A stretch of 55,174 nucleotides of DNA, from assembly GCA_017963105.1 (NCBI GenBank), contig JAGCTY010000064.1, forward strand, positions 1 to 55,174. Reading direction: 5' to 3'. The notes beneath the pieces are model-generated. The model made no database searches and had not been told where the DNA came from. It worked only from the letters and a program-made list of their open reading frames with translations. The position numbers and the translations under genes were made by a program. This stretch comes from Lentisphaeria bacterium. Lineage in GTDB: Bacteria > Verrucomicrobiota > Lentisphaeria > Victivallales > UBA1829. This document shows, in pieces, positions 23,778 through 34,045 of this stretch (positions are counted from its first letter, which is position 1; every line of letters begins with the position of its first letter).

Positions 23778-24206
23778 ATGAAGAAATTGATCCTCGCAAT
23801 CCTGACCGCCTGCGCCCTGATGACCTCCGCTTCCGTTCACGCGCAGACCACCGTTGTAGTGCAGAGACCCGGACTTCTCTCCGGACTCGTGGACACGGCC
23901 GAGGCACTGCTTCTGCTGCCGCTCGCGGTTGCGGAAGGAGTCGTAGTGGGCACGGCGGAAGCCGCCGATGCCATTCTGTGCGGTTCGACCACCGTTTACA
24001 GGACGCCCGCCCCGATTTACACGGCGCCCGCGCCCGTGGTGGTGGCTCCCGCCCCTGTGGTGGTGGCCCCCGCGCCCGTTCAGACGACGACGGTCACCCG
24101 GACCAGGACGACCACTGTCTCGACCACGACAACGACCACAACCACGCGTCCGTCTTATGAGGTCGTCGTCCCGCGGAGGACAATCGTCCGGTACCGTTAC
24201 CGCTGA
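23778..24206 (+). CDS. Small secreted Ala/Pro/Val/Thr-rich protein
   Basis: A 142-residue protein with a signal peptide (MKKLILAILTACALMTSASVHA). A hydrophobic helix-like region follows (LVDTAEALLLLPLAVAEGVV), then a twice-repeated VVVAPAP motif, a Thr-rich run (TVSTTTTTTTT) and a basic end (RRTIVRYRYR). The composition suggests a cell-envelope or surface structural protein. No known family is recognised. The strong promoter and ribosome-binding site suggest high expression. A rho-independent terminator follows. Confidence 0.7.
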   Translation: MKKLILAILTACALMTSASVHAQTTVVVQRPGLLSGLVDTAEALLLLPLAVAEGVVVGTAEAADAILCGSTTVYRTPAPIYTAPAPVVVAPAPVVVAPAPVQTTTVTRTRTTTVSTTTTTTTTRPSYEVVVPRRTIVRYRYR

Positions 24207-24242
24207 ACCGGAACCCGCCTGATCTCAGGCAAACCAATCTGT

Positions 24243-24276
24243 CCTGCACGGCAGCAGCCCGTGCGGGATTTTTTTT
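24243..24276 (+). terminator. Rho-independent terminator
   Basis: CCTGCACGG (24243-24251) pairs with CCGTGCGGG (24259-24267) through nine pairs, one of them G-U, with a 7-nt loop, followed by A and eight T. Confidence 0.9.
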
Positions 24277-24367
24277 GGAATGAGGAACGGAGGAATGAGG
24301 GGACAACGTGGAAAAAAAGGAAAAGGAAGGCCCGCCGTCCGCGGGGAACTGCCGGGCCATGTGCCGC

Positions 24368-25261
24368 TCAGACATTCACGACGCCGCAGAAGAACAGGAT
24401 CAGCAGGATGGCGCCGAGGGCGATCCGGTACCAGCCGAAGAGCTTGAAGTCGTGCTTCTTCACATAGTCCATGAACCACGCGATCACGCCCCACGCCACG
24501 AAGAACGCGGTCACGAATCCGATCGAGAGCGCGACCCACTGAGGACTGGTCAGGTGCGCCCCGCCCTTCACGAGCTTCAGGAGCGAAGCGCCGAACATCG
24601 TCGGGATCGCCAGGAAGAACGAGAATTCGGCGGCGCACGCGCGGGAACAGCCGAGGCACATCGCGCCGAGGATCGTCACAGCGGAACGCGATGTTCCGGG
24701 GACCATGGCGAGGCACTGGAAGAAACCGACCGCGAGCGCCTTTCCGAAACTCATCTTCACGATCTCCGTCGTGCTTGATTCGCGCTTCTCAAGTATCCCG
24801 CTGAACACGAGCGCCACGCCCCACACGACAAGCGCCACGGACACCACCTCGATATTGAAGAGGTGCGCCTCGATGAAATCGTCGAGCAGGAACCCGATCA
24901 CGGCGGCCGGGATTACGCCGACCACCACGCGCGACCACAGCGGGATCATCGCCTTGAATCCATCGACGTTCCATTTCTGCGGGAAGATCGTCTTGTAGAA
25001 ATACACCAGCACGGACAGGATCGCGCCGAGCTGGATCACGACCTCGAACAGTTTGGCGAACGCTTCGTCCTTCATCGGGAAGAAACTGTCCACGATGATC
25101 ATATGGCCCGTGCTGCTGACCGGGAGGAATTCGGTTACGCCCTCCACGATGCCCTGCACGAAAGCCTGAAGGGAAAGGGTCAAGTCCATGGTGGCGCCTT
25201 TCACCGCGAGAATACAGCACAGGATGGCTGCGGCGACGGCGCAGACCGTTTTCATTTTCAT
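24368..25261 (-). CDS. uppP: Undecaprenyl-diphosphatase UppP (BacA)
   Basis: This integral membrane enzyme dephosphorylates undecaprenyl diphosphate for the recycling of the cell-wall lipid carrier. Both signatures are intact: EGVTEFLPVSSTGHM near the N-terminus and PGTSRSAVTILGA in the second half. From the ATG at 25261 (GGAGTG upstream) it has 297 residues, including a 24-residue hydrophobic extension before the usual beginning MDLTLSLQAFVQG. The internal ATG at 25189, also with AAAGG upstream, would give the usual length of 273. It is the last gene after pdxJ and pilT on this strand (72-nt gap). Confidence 0.95.
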   Translation of the reverse strand: MKMKTVCAVAAAILCCILAVKGATMDLTLSLQAFVQGIVEGVTEFLPVSSTGHMIIVDSFFPMKDEAFAKLFEVVIQLGAILSVLVYFYKTIFPQKWNVDGFKAMIPLWSRVVVGVIPAAVIGFLLDDFIEAHLFNIEVVSVALVVWGVALVFSGILEKRESSTTEIVKMSFGKALAVGFFQCLAMVPGTSRSAVTILGAMCLGCSRACAAEFSFFLAIPTMFGASLLKLVKGGAHLTSPQWVALSIGFVTAFFVAWGVIAWFMDYVKKHDFKLFGWYRIALGAILLILFFCGVVNV

Positions 25262-25333
25262 AGAAATCACTCCGGGGCGGGCCGCCCGTCATTCATGAGG
25301 GGAACCGGCGGCCCGGACGCTTCAGAAACGGTG

Positions 25334-26425
25334 TTATTTCGAGCTGTTCAGGAAGATGCCCTTGAGGTTCATCTTCAGGGCGGTGGGCGAACTGGACGCG
25401 GCAAGGCCGACTTCCTCGGTGATCTCGCCGTTGTTGATGCGGTCGAGGATCGCCATATTGAACGTCTGCATGCCGGCTTCGCGGGCGCTTTCCATCGCCT
25501 CGGGCAGCTTCTCGAACTCCTTCTTGGAGATATAGCGCTGGACGACCGGGTCGCAGATCATGACCTCGACGACCGGGACGACGCCCTTGCCGAGGGCCTT
25601 CGGGAGCAGACGCTGCGCGATGGTGGCCTTCAGGTTGGCGGAGAGCGCCTCGAGGATGGTGTCCTGTTCCTGGATCGGGTAGAGGTCGAGGATACGCCCG
25701 ACGACCTGGGAGGCGTCGGCGGCGTGGACGGTGCTGATAACCATGTGGCCGGTGTCGGCGGCCTGAAGCGCGGCCTCGAAGCTTTCCTTGTCGCGCATTT
25801 CACCGACCATGATCACGTCCGGGGCCTGGCGCATGGCGTGCGTGAGGGCGCTGTAGAACGACGGGCAGTCCAGCCCGACCTCGCGCTGCTCCACGAACGA
25901 CTTGCCGTCGCGGAATTCGTATTCGATCGGGTCCTCGATCGTGATGATGTGCTTCGTGAAATGCTCGTTGATGTGCTGGATCATGGCCGCCAGCGTGGTC
26001 GATTTGCCGCTGCCGGTGGTGCCGCAGACCAGGATGATGCCGCGCGGGGTCTCCGCGATGGTGCGGAGCACGGGCGGAAGCGAAAGCTCCTCCATGGAGC
26101 TGATCTTGCTCTTCACGTAGCGCAGCGTGACGCCGTGCATGCCGCGCTGACGGTGCGCGTTGATACGGAAACGTCCGAGTTCTTCCACGCAGTAGGAGAA
26201 GTCCGCGTCGCCGTTCTGCTCGTATTCCTTCAGCATACGTTCGTCCATGATGCCGTGCAGGAGCGTATCGAGGAATTCGTGGGTCGTGACGAAGTCGACG
26301 GGGTAGAGAGCGCCCGCGATGCGGAGGTTGGCCGGGGCATCCTCCTTGAGCAGGACGTCCGACGCGCCGTGTTCCACGCACTGTGCGAGGATCTGATGGA
26401 AGGTTTCGATGATCTCGGAGGCCAT
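25334..26425 (-). CDS. pilT: Type IV pilus retraction ATPase (PilT/PilU family)
   Basis: The 363-residue secretion ATPase has an N-terminal PAS-like domain (SDVLLKEDAPANLRIAG). Walker A is GTTGSGKST, the Asp box ITIEDPIEYEF, Walker B-like PDVIMVGEMRD, and the His box follows in HMVISTVHAAD. It ends with the typical region LPKALGKGVVPVVEVMI. PilT-type enzymes drive pilus retraction and twitching. The C-terminus lacks the clear AIRNLI motif of classical PilT (here MQTFNMAILDRINNGEIT is followed by a non-matching tail), so it could be a PilU-like paralogue. No other pilus assembly gene is adjacent; the only pseudopilin in the window is at 38882. Confidence 0.88.
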   Translation of the reverse strand: MASEIIETFHQILAQCVEHGASDVLLKEDAPANLRIAGALYPVDFVTTHEFLDTLLHGIMDERMLKEYEQNGDADFSYCVEELGRFRINAHRQRGMHGVTLRYVKSKISSMEELSLPPVLRTIAETPRGIILVCGTTGSGKSTTLAAMIQHINEHFTKHIITIEDPIEYEFRDGKSFVEQREVGLDCPSFYSALTHAMRQAPDVIMVGEMRDKESFEAALQAADTGHMVISTVHAADASQVVGRILDLYPIQEQDTILEALSANLKATIAQRLLPKALGKGVVPVVEVMICDPVVQRYISKKEFEKLPEAMESAREAGMQTFNMAILDRINNGEITEEVGLAASSSPTALKMNLKGIFLNSSK

Positions 26426-26468
26426 TTTCTGAAATCCTTTCTGCTGGGGTAAAAGTCTGAACGGGGGC

Positions 26469-27209
26469 TTATTCGCCCGGGTAGTTTTCCATGAGTTCGA
26501 GCATGTCCGTGACGGCTGCGCCGACGCCCTTCATGATGGCGCGCGCGATGATGCTGTGCCCGATGTTGAGCTCATGCAGATGCGGCACGGCGGCGAGCAG
26601 AGGCTTGATGTTCTCGTAGTCGATGCCGTGTCCGGCGTTCACCCCGATGCCGAGCGAATGCGCGTATTCCGCGCCCTTCGCAAGGCGGTCCAGCTCGGCG
26701 GCCTGTTCGGACGCGGAAACGGCGTTGGCGAACGAACCGGTGTGGAGCTCGACGAATTCCGCACCGCACTGTTTCGCGCAGTCGATCTGCGCGAAATCCG
26801 GCGCGATGAAGAGGCTGACGGCGATCCCGGCGTTTTTCAGCACGGGCACCCAGCGCATGAGCTTGTCGAGGCTCGCGACGGCGTCGAGGCCGCCCTCGGT
26901 CGTGAGCTCCTGCCGCTTCTCCGGCACCAGACAGCAGCTTTGCGGACGCACCAGCGTGCTCGCGATGCGGACCATCTCTTCGGTCAGCGCCATTTCCATG
27001 TTGAGGCGGAGCCCCGCCTGCGAAAGCGCGATCACGTCCGCGTCCTGGATGTGGCGGCGGTCTTCGCGGAGATGGGCGGTGATGCCGTCCGCTCCGGCGG
27101 CCATGCAGATCTGCGCGGCTTCGAGCGGGGACGGCTGGGATGCGAGGCGGGCCTGGCGGACCGTGGCGACGTGGTCGATATTGACACCGAGTTTCAATGT
27201 TCTGGGCAT
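26469..27209 (-). CDS. pdxJ: Pyridoxine 5'-phosphate synthase PdxJ
   Basis: The 246-residue TIM-barrel condenses 1-deoxyxylulose 5-phosphate with 3-amino-2-oxopropyl phosphate to give pyridoxine 5'-phosphate. Conserved parts are present: LGVNIDHVATVRQAR, ADGITAHLREDRRHIQD, VELHTGSFANA, GIGVNAGHGIDYENI and ELNIGHSIIARAI. The ATG at 27209 is preceded by GGAG, and a promoter lies at 27259-27287 inside the end of the upstream gene. The enzyme uses the product of dxs, found 10 kb away on the other strand. Confidence 0.97.
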   Translation of the reverse strand: MPRTLKLGVNIDHVATVRQARLASQPSPLEAAQICMAAGADGITAHLREDRRHIQDADVIALSQAGLRLNMEMALTEEMVRIASTLVRPQSCCLVPEKRQELTTEGGLDAVASLDKLMRWVPVLKNAGIAVSLFIAPDFAQIDCAKQCGAEFVELHTGSFANAVSASEQAAELDRLAKGAEYAHSLGIGVNAGHGIDYENIKPLLAAVPHLHELNIGHSIIARAIMKGVGAAVTDMLELMENYPGE

Positions 27210-27258
27210 GATTTCGATCTCCAAAAAAGAACAGTATCTCCAAAAAAAGACATCTTAT

Positions 27259-27287
27259 ACTATATCACGGTTTCATTCATTTCGCAA
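27259..27287 (-). promoter_or_regulatory. Promoter of pdxJ-pilT-uppP
   Basis: Minus strand: TTGCGA (27287-27282), 17 nt, then TATAGT (27264-27259), extended by TGA. The -35 overlaps the stop end of the upstream gene. The leader has a repeated CTTTTTTGGAGAT block, so the Shine-Dalgarno region exists twice. Confidence 0.65.
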
Positions 27288-28088
27288 GTCGGAAACCATT
27301 TTTGTGAACAAATCGGCCTCCGGGATCGCCATGCGGTTGCGGACCGAACGCGGACACAGCAGATACGGCCCACGGAACAGGCGGCGTTCCAGCAACTCCG
27401 CCCACGGTCTGAGCTGCCCCGGCACGATGTGGAGGCCGCTGTCGGCGTCGTAGACCAGCACAGCCTGGTGCGCCTCGCATCCGAGCAGGCCGAGCAACCC
27501 GGACTTGTCCTCCTCCGGCTTCACCTCGAACGGATGGATTTCCAGGCTCAGTTTCACCAACGGGCTCAATGTCCCGCGCATGAACCGCCCCATCAGCGGC
27601 GGCGACACGAGTTCGCGTTCGCTTTTGAACGGGATCCGGAACGGAATCAGCAGTTCGAAATTCTCCCGGTACAGGACGGGGACCAGTCTGCGGACGATCT
27701 CCAGCGCGGCGGCCTCCGCCGTTTCGTCGCCCAGGATCCGCCCCATATCGAGGCCGAGGAACGCCCCGGACGCGCCCGCGGCGGCGAGCGTGCGGGCCAT
27801 GATCGCAGCCTGTTCCACGAAGTCGCGGCGGTAGTTCTCCGCCAGGAACGGTATCTCCCGGGTAAGGTCGGGCGCCATCAGGTGGCCGGCACGCACGGTT
27901 TTGAACTTGCAGGACGCCAGACGCCGCTGAAACTCCGCGTCACGGCGCAGGAAGCATTCCGTCGGGATCTCGACGGCGTCGAACGCGCCGGGCGTGAGGA
28001 AGTCCGGCACGGAAGCCGGGTCCATGGCGGCATGGCCGAGCGCCAGACCGAACTGAAACGCCTTGTAGTCGACCTTTTCCGTTTCCAT
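27273..28088 (-). CDS. Unknown protein, possible TIM-barrel of the xylose-isomerase-like type
   Basis: A soluble 271-residue protein. The order of strands and helices (FDAVEIPTECFL; FKTVRAGHLMAPDL; AAIMARTLAAAGASGAFLGL; LLIPFRIPF; LVKLSLEIHPFEV; AVLVYDADSGLHI) fits a sugar-phosphate-isomerase-like TIM barrel, but metal ligands typical of that family are not clear. I do not assign a reaction. Its ATG overlaps the ribE stop by one base (TGATG), so it is translationally coupled to the riboflavin genes. Confidence 0.65.
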   Translation of the reverse strand: METEKVDYKAFQFGLALGHAAMDPASVPDFLTPGAFDAVEIPTECFLRRDAEFQRRLASCKFKTVRAGHLMAPDLTREIPFLAENYRRDFVEQAAIMARTLAAAGASGAFLGLDMGRILGDETAEAAALEIVRRLVPVLYRENFELLIPFRIPFKSERELVSPPLMGRFMRGTLSPLVKLSLEIHPFEVKPEEDKSGLLGLLGCEAHQAVLVYDADSGLHIVPGQLRPWAELLERRLFRGPYLLCPRSVRNRMAIPEADLFTKMVSDLRNE

Positions 28089-28738
28089 CAGAATCCGGCC
28101 TCCGTCAGGTCGCTCATGGAGAGGCCCTTCCCGCCTTGCGCGCCGCCGTCCATGTGCCGGAGCTGTTCGCAGACGTACTTGCCGATCAGGTCGGTTTCGA
28201 TGTTCACGAGGTCGCCCGGCTTCAGCTCGTCGAGGTTGGTCTCGCGCCGGGTCGTCGGGATCAGCCGCACAGCGAACGACCCGTCGTTCACGTCCGTAAG
28301 CGTGAGGGAAACGCCGTTCACGCACACGCTTCCCTTGGGCACGAAGAAAATCCGCAGGTCGGAAGGCATCTCCATGCGGAGTTCGTAGTCGTCGCCGGTC
28401 TTCCCGAACGAAACCACCTTCACGGCGGCGTCGACGTGGCCGCTGACCAGGTGTCCGCCGAGGCGGCTGCCGAAGCTCAGCGCCCGCTCCAGATTCACAC
28501 GCGCACCGATTCTCAGCTGCCCCAGGTTCGTCCGGTCCAGCGTCTCCTTCATCACGAAAAACGTCAGGTTCCCGCCCGACTCCTTCTCGAACGTGAGACA
28601 TGCCCCGTTCACGGCGATGCTCTCGCCCGCCTCCAGGTCCGTCCACGGGGTATCGGGCTTCACGTTCAATCGTCCGGCCTTCGCGCCGTTTTCGCGTCCG
28701 GTCAGGACTCCGGTCTTTTCGATCAGTCCGGTAAACAT
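28088..28738 (-). CDS. ribE: Riboflavin synthase alpha subunit
   Basis: The 216-residue enzyme carries the family's two lumazine-synthase-like barrels. The first starts MFTGLIEKTGVLTG with SIAVNGACLTFEK; the second has FGSRLGGHLVSGHVDA with VCVNGVSLTLTDV. The C-terminal helix is present (LVNIETDLIGKYV). It dismutates two molecules of 6,7-dimethyl-8-ribityllumazine to riboflavin. GAGGAG lies before the ATG. It sits 12 nt downstream of ribD. ribBA and ribH are not in the window. Confidence 0.96.
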   Translation of the reverse strand: MFTGLIEKTGVLTGRENGAKAGRLNVKPDTPWTDLEAGESIAVNGACLTFEKESGGNLTFFVMKETLDRTNLGQLRIGARVNLERALSFGSRLGGHLVSGHVDAAVKVVSFGKTGDDYELRMEMPSDLRIFFVPKGSVCVNGVSLTLTDVNDGSFAVRLIPTTRRETNLDELKPGDLVNIETDLIGKYVCEQLRHMDGGAQGGKGLSMSDLTEAGF

Positions 28739-28750
28739 CAAATCATCTCC

Positions 28751-29782
28751 TCAGGATTCAGGGTACAGCGGATACGCTTCGATCCGCAGGTCGCAACCAA
28801 GCTCCGATACGCGCAGACGGTCCAGCCGGACCGCCTCCGACAGCGAGGCCGGGTCGGGGCCGCCCAGCACGGGACGGCTGCCGCGTCCGCCGAGCAGTTT
28901 CGGAGCCACATGAACTTCTATTTTATCGACGGCGCGGGCGCGGATCGCCGACGCCGCCAGCTCGCCGCCGCCTTCGATCAGCAGCATGGTCACGTTCTCC
29001 CGCCCCAGCCGGGCGAGGAATTCACGCCAGTCCTCCGGCGTATCCAGTACGGCGGATTCCCAGCCTTCGCCCGCCCCGGACAGGATCTCCGGGTGGTGCG
29101 TGGCGATGATCCTGCGCGGCGTCTTCAGGACCGCGCCGTCCGGGGTGCGTGCGGTGAACCGGGGCGAATCGGTGCGGAACGTCTCCGCACCCGCGAGTAC
29201 GGCGTCCGAAAGACGCCTCAGATAGGCCACGCGTTCCCGCGCGGTTTCCGAGGTGACCCATTTGGAATCCCCGTTCGCGGCGGCGATCTTCCCGTCGAGC
29301 GTCTCGGCCATTTTCAGCAGCACGAAAGGACGCCCCGCGGTGATCCATTTGAAAAACGCCTCGTGATGCACGCGGCATTCCTCCTCGAGCACGCCGGTCT
29401 CCACCTCGATCCCGGCGGCGCGCAGGATGTCGACGCCGCGCCCCGCGTGCTTCGGATTCGGATCGAGGCAGCCGACGACCACGCGCCGGACGCGGTTCCG
29501 GATGATCGCGTCGCAGCACGGCGGCGTGCGCCCGGTTGAACTGCACGGCTCCAGCGTGACATACAGGTCGGCGCCCGCGGCGTCGGATTCGCGCGGCAGG
29601 CTCAGGAACGCCTCAATCTCGCCGTGCGGGCCGCCGCAGCGTTTGTGGTGGCCGCGTCCGATGATCCGTCCGTCGCGCACGATGACCGCTCCGACCGCCG
29701 GATTCGGGCTGGTGTACCCCGCGCCGAGTTCCGCCTCGCGCAGCGCCTCGCGCATGAAAAACTGGTCGTTTCCGCTGTCCAA
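28751..29782 (-). CDS. ribD: Bifunctional riboflavin deaminase/reductase RibD
   Basis: This 343-residue fusion contains the deaminase domain (SPNPAVGAVIVRDGRIIG, zinc motif HGEIEAF with PCSSTGRTPPC) and the reductase domain (LLKMAETLDGKIAAANGDSK, LLIEGGGELAASAI). The usual HAE of the zinc motif is HGE here. The start appears to be TTG at 29782: it has GGAG nine bases upstream, and homology (DQFFMREALREAELG) begins right after it. The first ATG, at 29755, would cut into that region. The leader has a strong hairpin at 29811-29827. Confidence 0.94.
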   Translation of the reverse strand: MDSGNDQFFMREALREAELGAGYTSPNPAVGAVIVRDGRIIGRGHHKRCGGPHGEIEAFLSLPRESDAAGADLYVTLEPCSSTGRTPPCCDAIIRNRVRRVVVGCLDPNPKHAGRGVDILRAAGIEVETGVLEEECRVHHEAFFKWITAGRPFVLLKMAETLDGKIAAANGDSKWVTSETARERVAYLRRLSDAVLAGAETFRTDSPRFTARTPDGAVLKTPRRIIATHHPEILSGAGEGWESAVLDTPEDWREFLARLGRENVTMLLIEGGGELAASAIRARAVDKIEVHVAPKLLGGRGSRPVLGGPDPASLSEAVRLDRLRVSELGCDLRIEAYPLYPES

Positions 29783-29810
29783 GATAATCCGCTCCGTATT
29801 GTTTCGTTCC

Positions 29811-29827
29811 GGCCGGACCGTCCGGCC
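29811..29827 (-). other. Hairpin in the ribD leader
   Basis: GGCCGGA (29811-29817) and TCCGGCC (29821-29827) form a perfect 7-bp stem with a 3-nt loop, about 30 nt upstream of the TTG start. There is no U-run. The leader, about 70 nt, is too short for an FMN riboswitch, and none of its conserved blocks is present. Confidence 0.6.
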
Positions 29828-29857
29828 TGAATATCATTAAAAACAAAAGTCCCCGAA

Positions 29858-29885
29858 AATATAGCTTGTTTTTTCCCGATTGCAA
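29858..29885 (-). promoter_or_regulatory. Promoter of ribD-ribE
   Basis: Minus strand: TTGCAA (29885-29880), 16 nt, then TATATT (29863-29858). Confidence 0.6.
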
Positions 29886-29914
29886 GACTTTTCCCTCTTT
29901 TTTCCGCTTTGCAT

Positions 29915-29943
29915 TTGGCCTTTTTGTTTTTTCGTGCTACATT
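29915..29943 (+). promoter_or_regulatory. Promoter of the TSCPD gene
   Basis: TTGGCC (29915-29920), 17 nt, then TACATT (29938-29943) with extended TGC. It faces away from the rib promoter 30 bp upstream. Confidence 0.5.
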
Positions 29944-29985
29944 AAGGAACACTTCCTTTTTCCACCTATCCCGAAAGGACCCGAC

Positions 29986-30246
29986 ATGCACTACACTTAC
30001 AAGACCAGCCAGCTCGTCTGCTCCTCCCAGATCGACATCGACATCGACAACGGCGTCATCACGAACGTGGCGTTCACGGGCGGATGCCCCGGCAACCTCA
30101 CCGCCATCGGCATCCTCGTGAAGGGCAAGACCCCGCAGGAAGTCATCGACAAGCTCGAAGGCGTCGACTGCGGCGGCAAGGGCACTTCCTGCACCGACCA
30201 GCTCGCCAAGGCCCTGAAGGAAATCCTCGCGGGACGGCTCGGCTGA
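29986..30246 (+). CDS. TSCPD-domain protein
   Basis: An 86-residue protein made of one TSCPD domain. It keeps the conserved cysteines and glycine turns (FTGGCPGNLTAIGILVKG and VDCGGKGTSCTDQLA). The domain also occurs at the C-terminus of vitamin-B12-dependent ribonucleotide reductases. Stand-alone copies (TIGR03905-like) have no proven role; the Cys pattern suggests metal or disulphide chemistry. AAAGGA precedes the ATG. The next gene begins 2 nt after its stop. Confidence 0.88.
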   Translation: MHYTYKTSQLVCSSQIDIDIDNGVITNVAFTGGCPGNLTAIGILVKGKTPQEVIDKLEGVDCGGKGTSCTDQLAKALKEILAGRLG

Positions 30247-30248
30247 CC

Positions 30249-30863
30249 ATGCCCGCGGACCGACACGGCATCCAGCGCGACATCGAGGCGTTCCAGAACG
30301 AGCTGGACAAGCTCTTCAAACGCCCGAACGAAGCGCCCGTTTACGACACGAAAAAGAAACTCGAAGACGCCATCTCCGACAATCCGCGCTATTACCCGCC
30401 CGACCGCAGGCTGGAACTGGCTGAGATATTGTTCGGCATCCTCGATTTCGTCTACGAACGCGCCGGCAGCGACGACGATCCGGACGTCTTCTGCAATCCG
30501 GTCCTGCCCGGCGCTGACCTCACGCGCCTGCCCGAGCCGGAAATGCTCTTCCGATGCATGATGCCGCTGGCGTGGTCGATCCGGGGCCGATGGGTCTACC
30601 CGGAAATGAAGCGCGTCACGGACGACTTCATCTCCTCCTTTTCCCACGACCAGGTCAAGCTCGTCTGGCAGATTCTGGATTTCCTGCTCGAACTCTTCCC
30701 GGACCATTCCGGCTCTCCGGCCTCCGCCGAAGTCCGCGCCTACTGGCGGGAACTCGCCGAAGCGCCCGAACGATTCCACGTGGAGACGCCGTCGGAAAAA
30801 TCCATCCTGCTTAAAGTCCTGCTGGAGGCGGCGCAGGACCACAAGATCATTCCGAAGGACTGA
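30249..30863 (+). CDS. Hypothetical helical protein
   Basis: A 204-residue soluble protein, predicted mostly helical (IQRDIEAFQNELDKLF; RRLELAEILFGILDFVYERA; VKLVWQILDFLLELFPD). It has a charged N-terminus and no signal peptide. No family recognised. It starts 2 nt after the TSCPD stop, so the two are probably translated together. Confidence 0.65.
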   Translation: MPADRHGIQRDIEAFQNELDKLFKRPNEAPVYDTKKKLEDAISDNPRYYPPDRRLELAEILFGILDFVYERAGSDDDPDVFCNPVLPGADLTRLPEPEMLFRCMMPLAWSIRGRWVYPEMKRVTDDFISSFSHDQVKLVWQILDFLLELFPDHSGSPASAEVRAYWRELAEAPERFHVETPSEKSILLKVLLEAAQDHKIIPKD

Positions 30864-30952
30864 GGTGACATCCCCTGCCCCCGCACGGGTTTGACGAGTC
30901 TTCTTGTTTAGAAAAAAACATAAATAATCACGAAAATCTTTGTTTTTCGGGT

Positions 30953-30979
30953 TTGAATTCCATTTTTCTGTGCTATATT
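30953..30979 (+). promoter_or_regulatory. Promoter of the FHA-ftsH operon
   Basis: TATATT (30974-30979) with extended TGC is preceded by TTGAAT (30953-30958) at the short spacing of 15 nt. The AT-rich stretch just upstream (30905-30945) could act as an UP element. Confidence 0.55.
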
Positions 30980-31071
30980 AAAAGAATAACTATCGGTTCT
31001 TGTCAACAACCTCGCCTCCGCGGCACCCCAGAAAAAGCGGACGGCGACTCAAATCAGGAGTTTATCAGGAA

Positions 31072-31644
31072 ATGCCCGCTATTCCGAAATTCGTCGTTCT
31101 CAGCGAACAGCTTCGCGGTCAGATGTTTGAACTGAAACAGGATGAGATCACCATCGGCCGTTCCGATGAACGCACCATCTGCCTGAAGGATCCCACCGTC
31201 AGTACACTTCACTGCAAGGTCACGCACAACGGCGACAAGTTCATCATCGCCGACGCCGGCTCCACCAACGGCACCAAGGTCAACGGCAACCCGCTCACCG
31301 AAGAATACGAACTGCAGAACGGCGACATCGTCCGTGTCGGCGCGTTCGAACTGCTCTTCGACACCGAGGACAAGACCATGACCATGTCGATCCAGAAGAC
31401 GCAGACCGGCATTGACATCAACGCCGCCAATGCGACCCAGACCATCAAGTCCGTCGCCAGCTCCGGTTTCACCGAACGCAAGCAGGGCAGCGGCCTTTCC
31501 AACAAGCTCATGATCATCATCGTCGTCCTCCTCGCGCTCATCTTCCTCGCCATCCTCGGGCTCTTCGTGAAGAGCTTCATGGACAGCCAGAACGCGAACG
31601 CATTCATCCCCGCGCTGGACACCCTCATGACCCGGATCGTCTAA
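31072..31644 (+). CDS. FHA-domain protein with a C-terminal membrane anchor
   Basis: A 190-residue protein with an N-terminal FHA domain (residues about 5-95): ITIGRSDERTICLKDPTVS, then LHCKVTHNGDKFIIADAGST and NGTKVNGNPL. FHA domains bind phosphothreonine. A flexible Thr/Ser/Gln-rich linker follows, then a single hydrophobic segment near residues 140-165 (MIIIVVLLALIFLAILGLFV) and a short polar tail, so the FHA domain faces the cytoplasm. The start has AGGAG upstream. It lies 3 nt from ftsH in the same operon, suggesting a membrane partner or a phospho-dependent regulator of the protease (inference). Confidence 0.9.
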   Translation: MPAIPKFVVLSEQLRGQMFELKQDEITIGRSDERTICLKDPTVSTLHCKVTHNGDKFIIADAGSTNGTKVNGNPLTEEYELQNGDIVRVGAFELLFDTEDKTMTMSIQKTQTGIDINAANATQTIKSVASSGFTERKQGSGLSNKLMIIIVVLLALIFLAILGLFVKSFMDSQNANAFIPALDTLMTRIV

Positions 31645-31647
31645 TCC

Positions 31648-33723
<2,076 letters not shown>

Positions 33724-33738
33724 CCACGGAGCGTCCGC

Positions 33739-34041
33739 ATGACGTCCGAAACTCTCGCACCCCTGATCCGCGTCAACGAATCGGGGGTGTTTTTGTCGTG
33801 CCACGTCCAGCCCGGCGCGAAACGCACCGCGGTCGCCGGCGTCTACGGCACGGCCCTCAAAATCGCGCTTGCCGCCCCTCCGGTCGACGGCAAGGCGAAC
33901 AAGGAGCTCTGCGTGTTTCTGGCGAAAAAGCTGAATCTGCCGAAAAGCGCAGTGTCGCTGGTCTCCGGCCAGACCTCGCGCGACAAGGTCGTCTTCCTGC
34001 CGGGCATTACTGCGTCCGCACTGGCCGCCGCACTGGAGTGA
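33739..34041 (+). CDS. DUF167 / YggU family protein
   Basis: A 100-residue protein of the YggU/DUF167 family: LSCHVQPGAKRTAVAGVYG, then LKIALAAPPVDGKANKELC and VSLVSGQTSRDKVVFL. The family has a known fold but no agreed function. It lies 15 nt after ftsH and 4 nt before mnmA. Confidence 0.92.
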   Translation: MTSETLAPLIRVNESGVFLSCHVQPGAKRTAVAGVYGTALKIALAAPPVDGKANKELCVFLAKKLNLPKSAVSLVSGQTSRDKVVFLPGITASALAAALE

Positions 34042-34045
34042 ATCC

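Noticed and set aside
27210..27258. Repeated CTTTTTTGGAGAT blocks before pdxJ as a regulatory site
   Set aside because: The duplication is short and A/T-rich, and can be explained as slippage around the ribosome-binding site.
29783..29860. FMN riboswitch before ribD
   Set aside because: The leader is too short and lacks the conserved RFN blocks.
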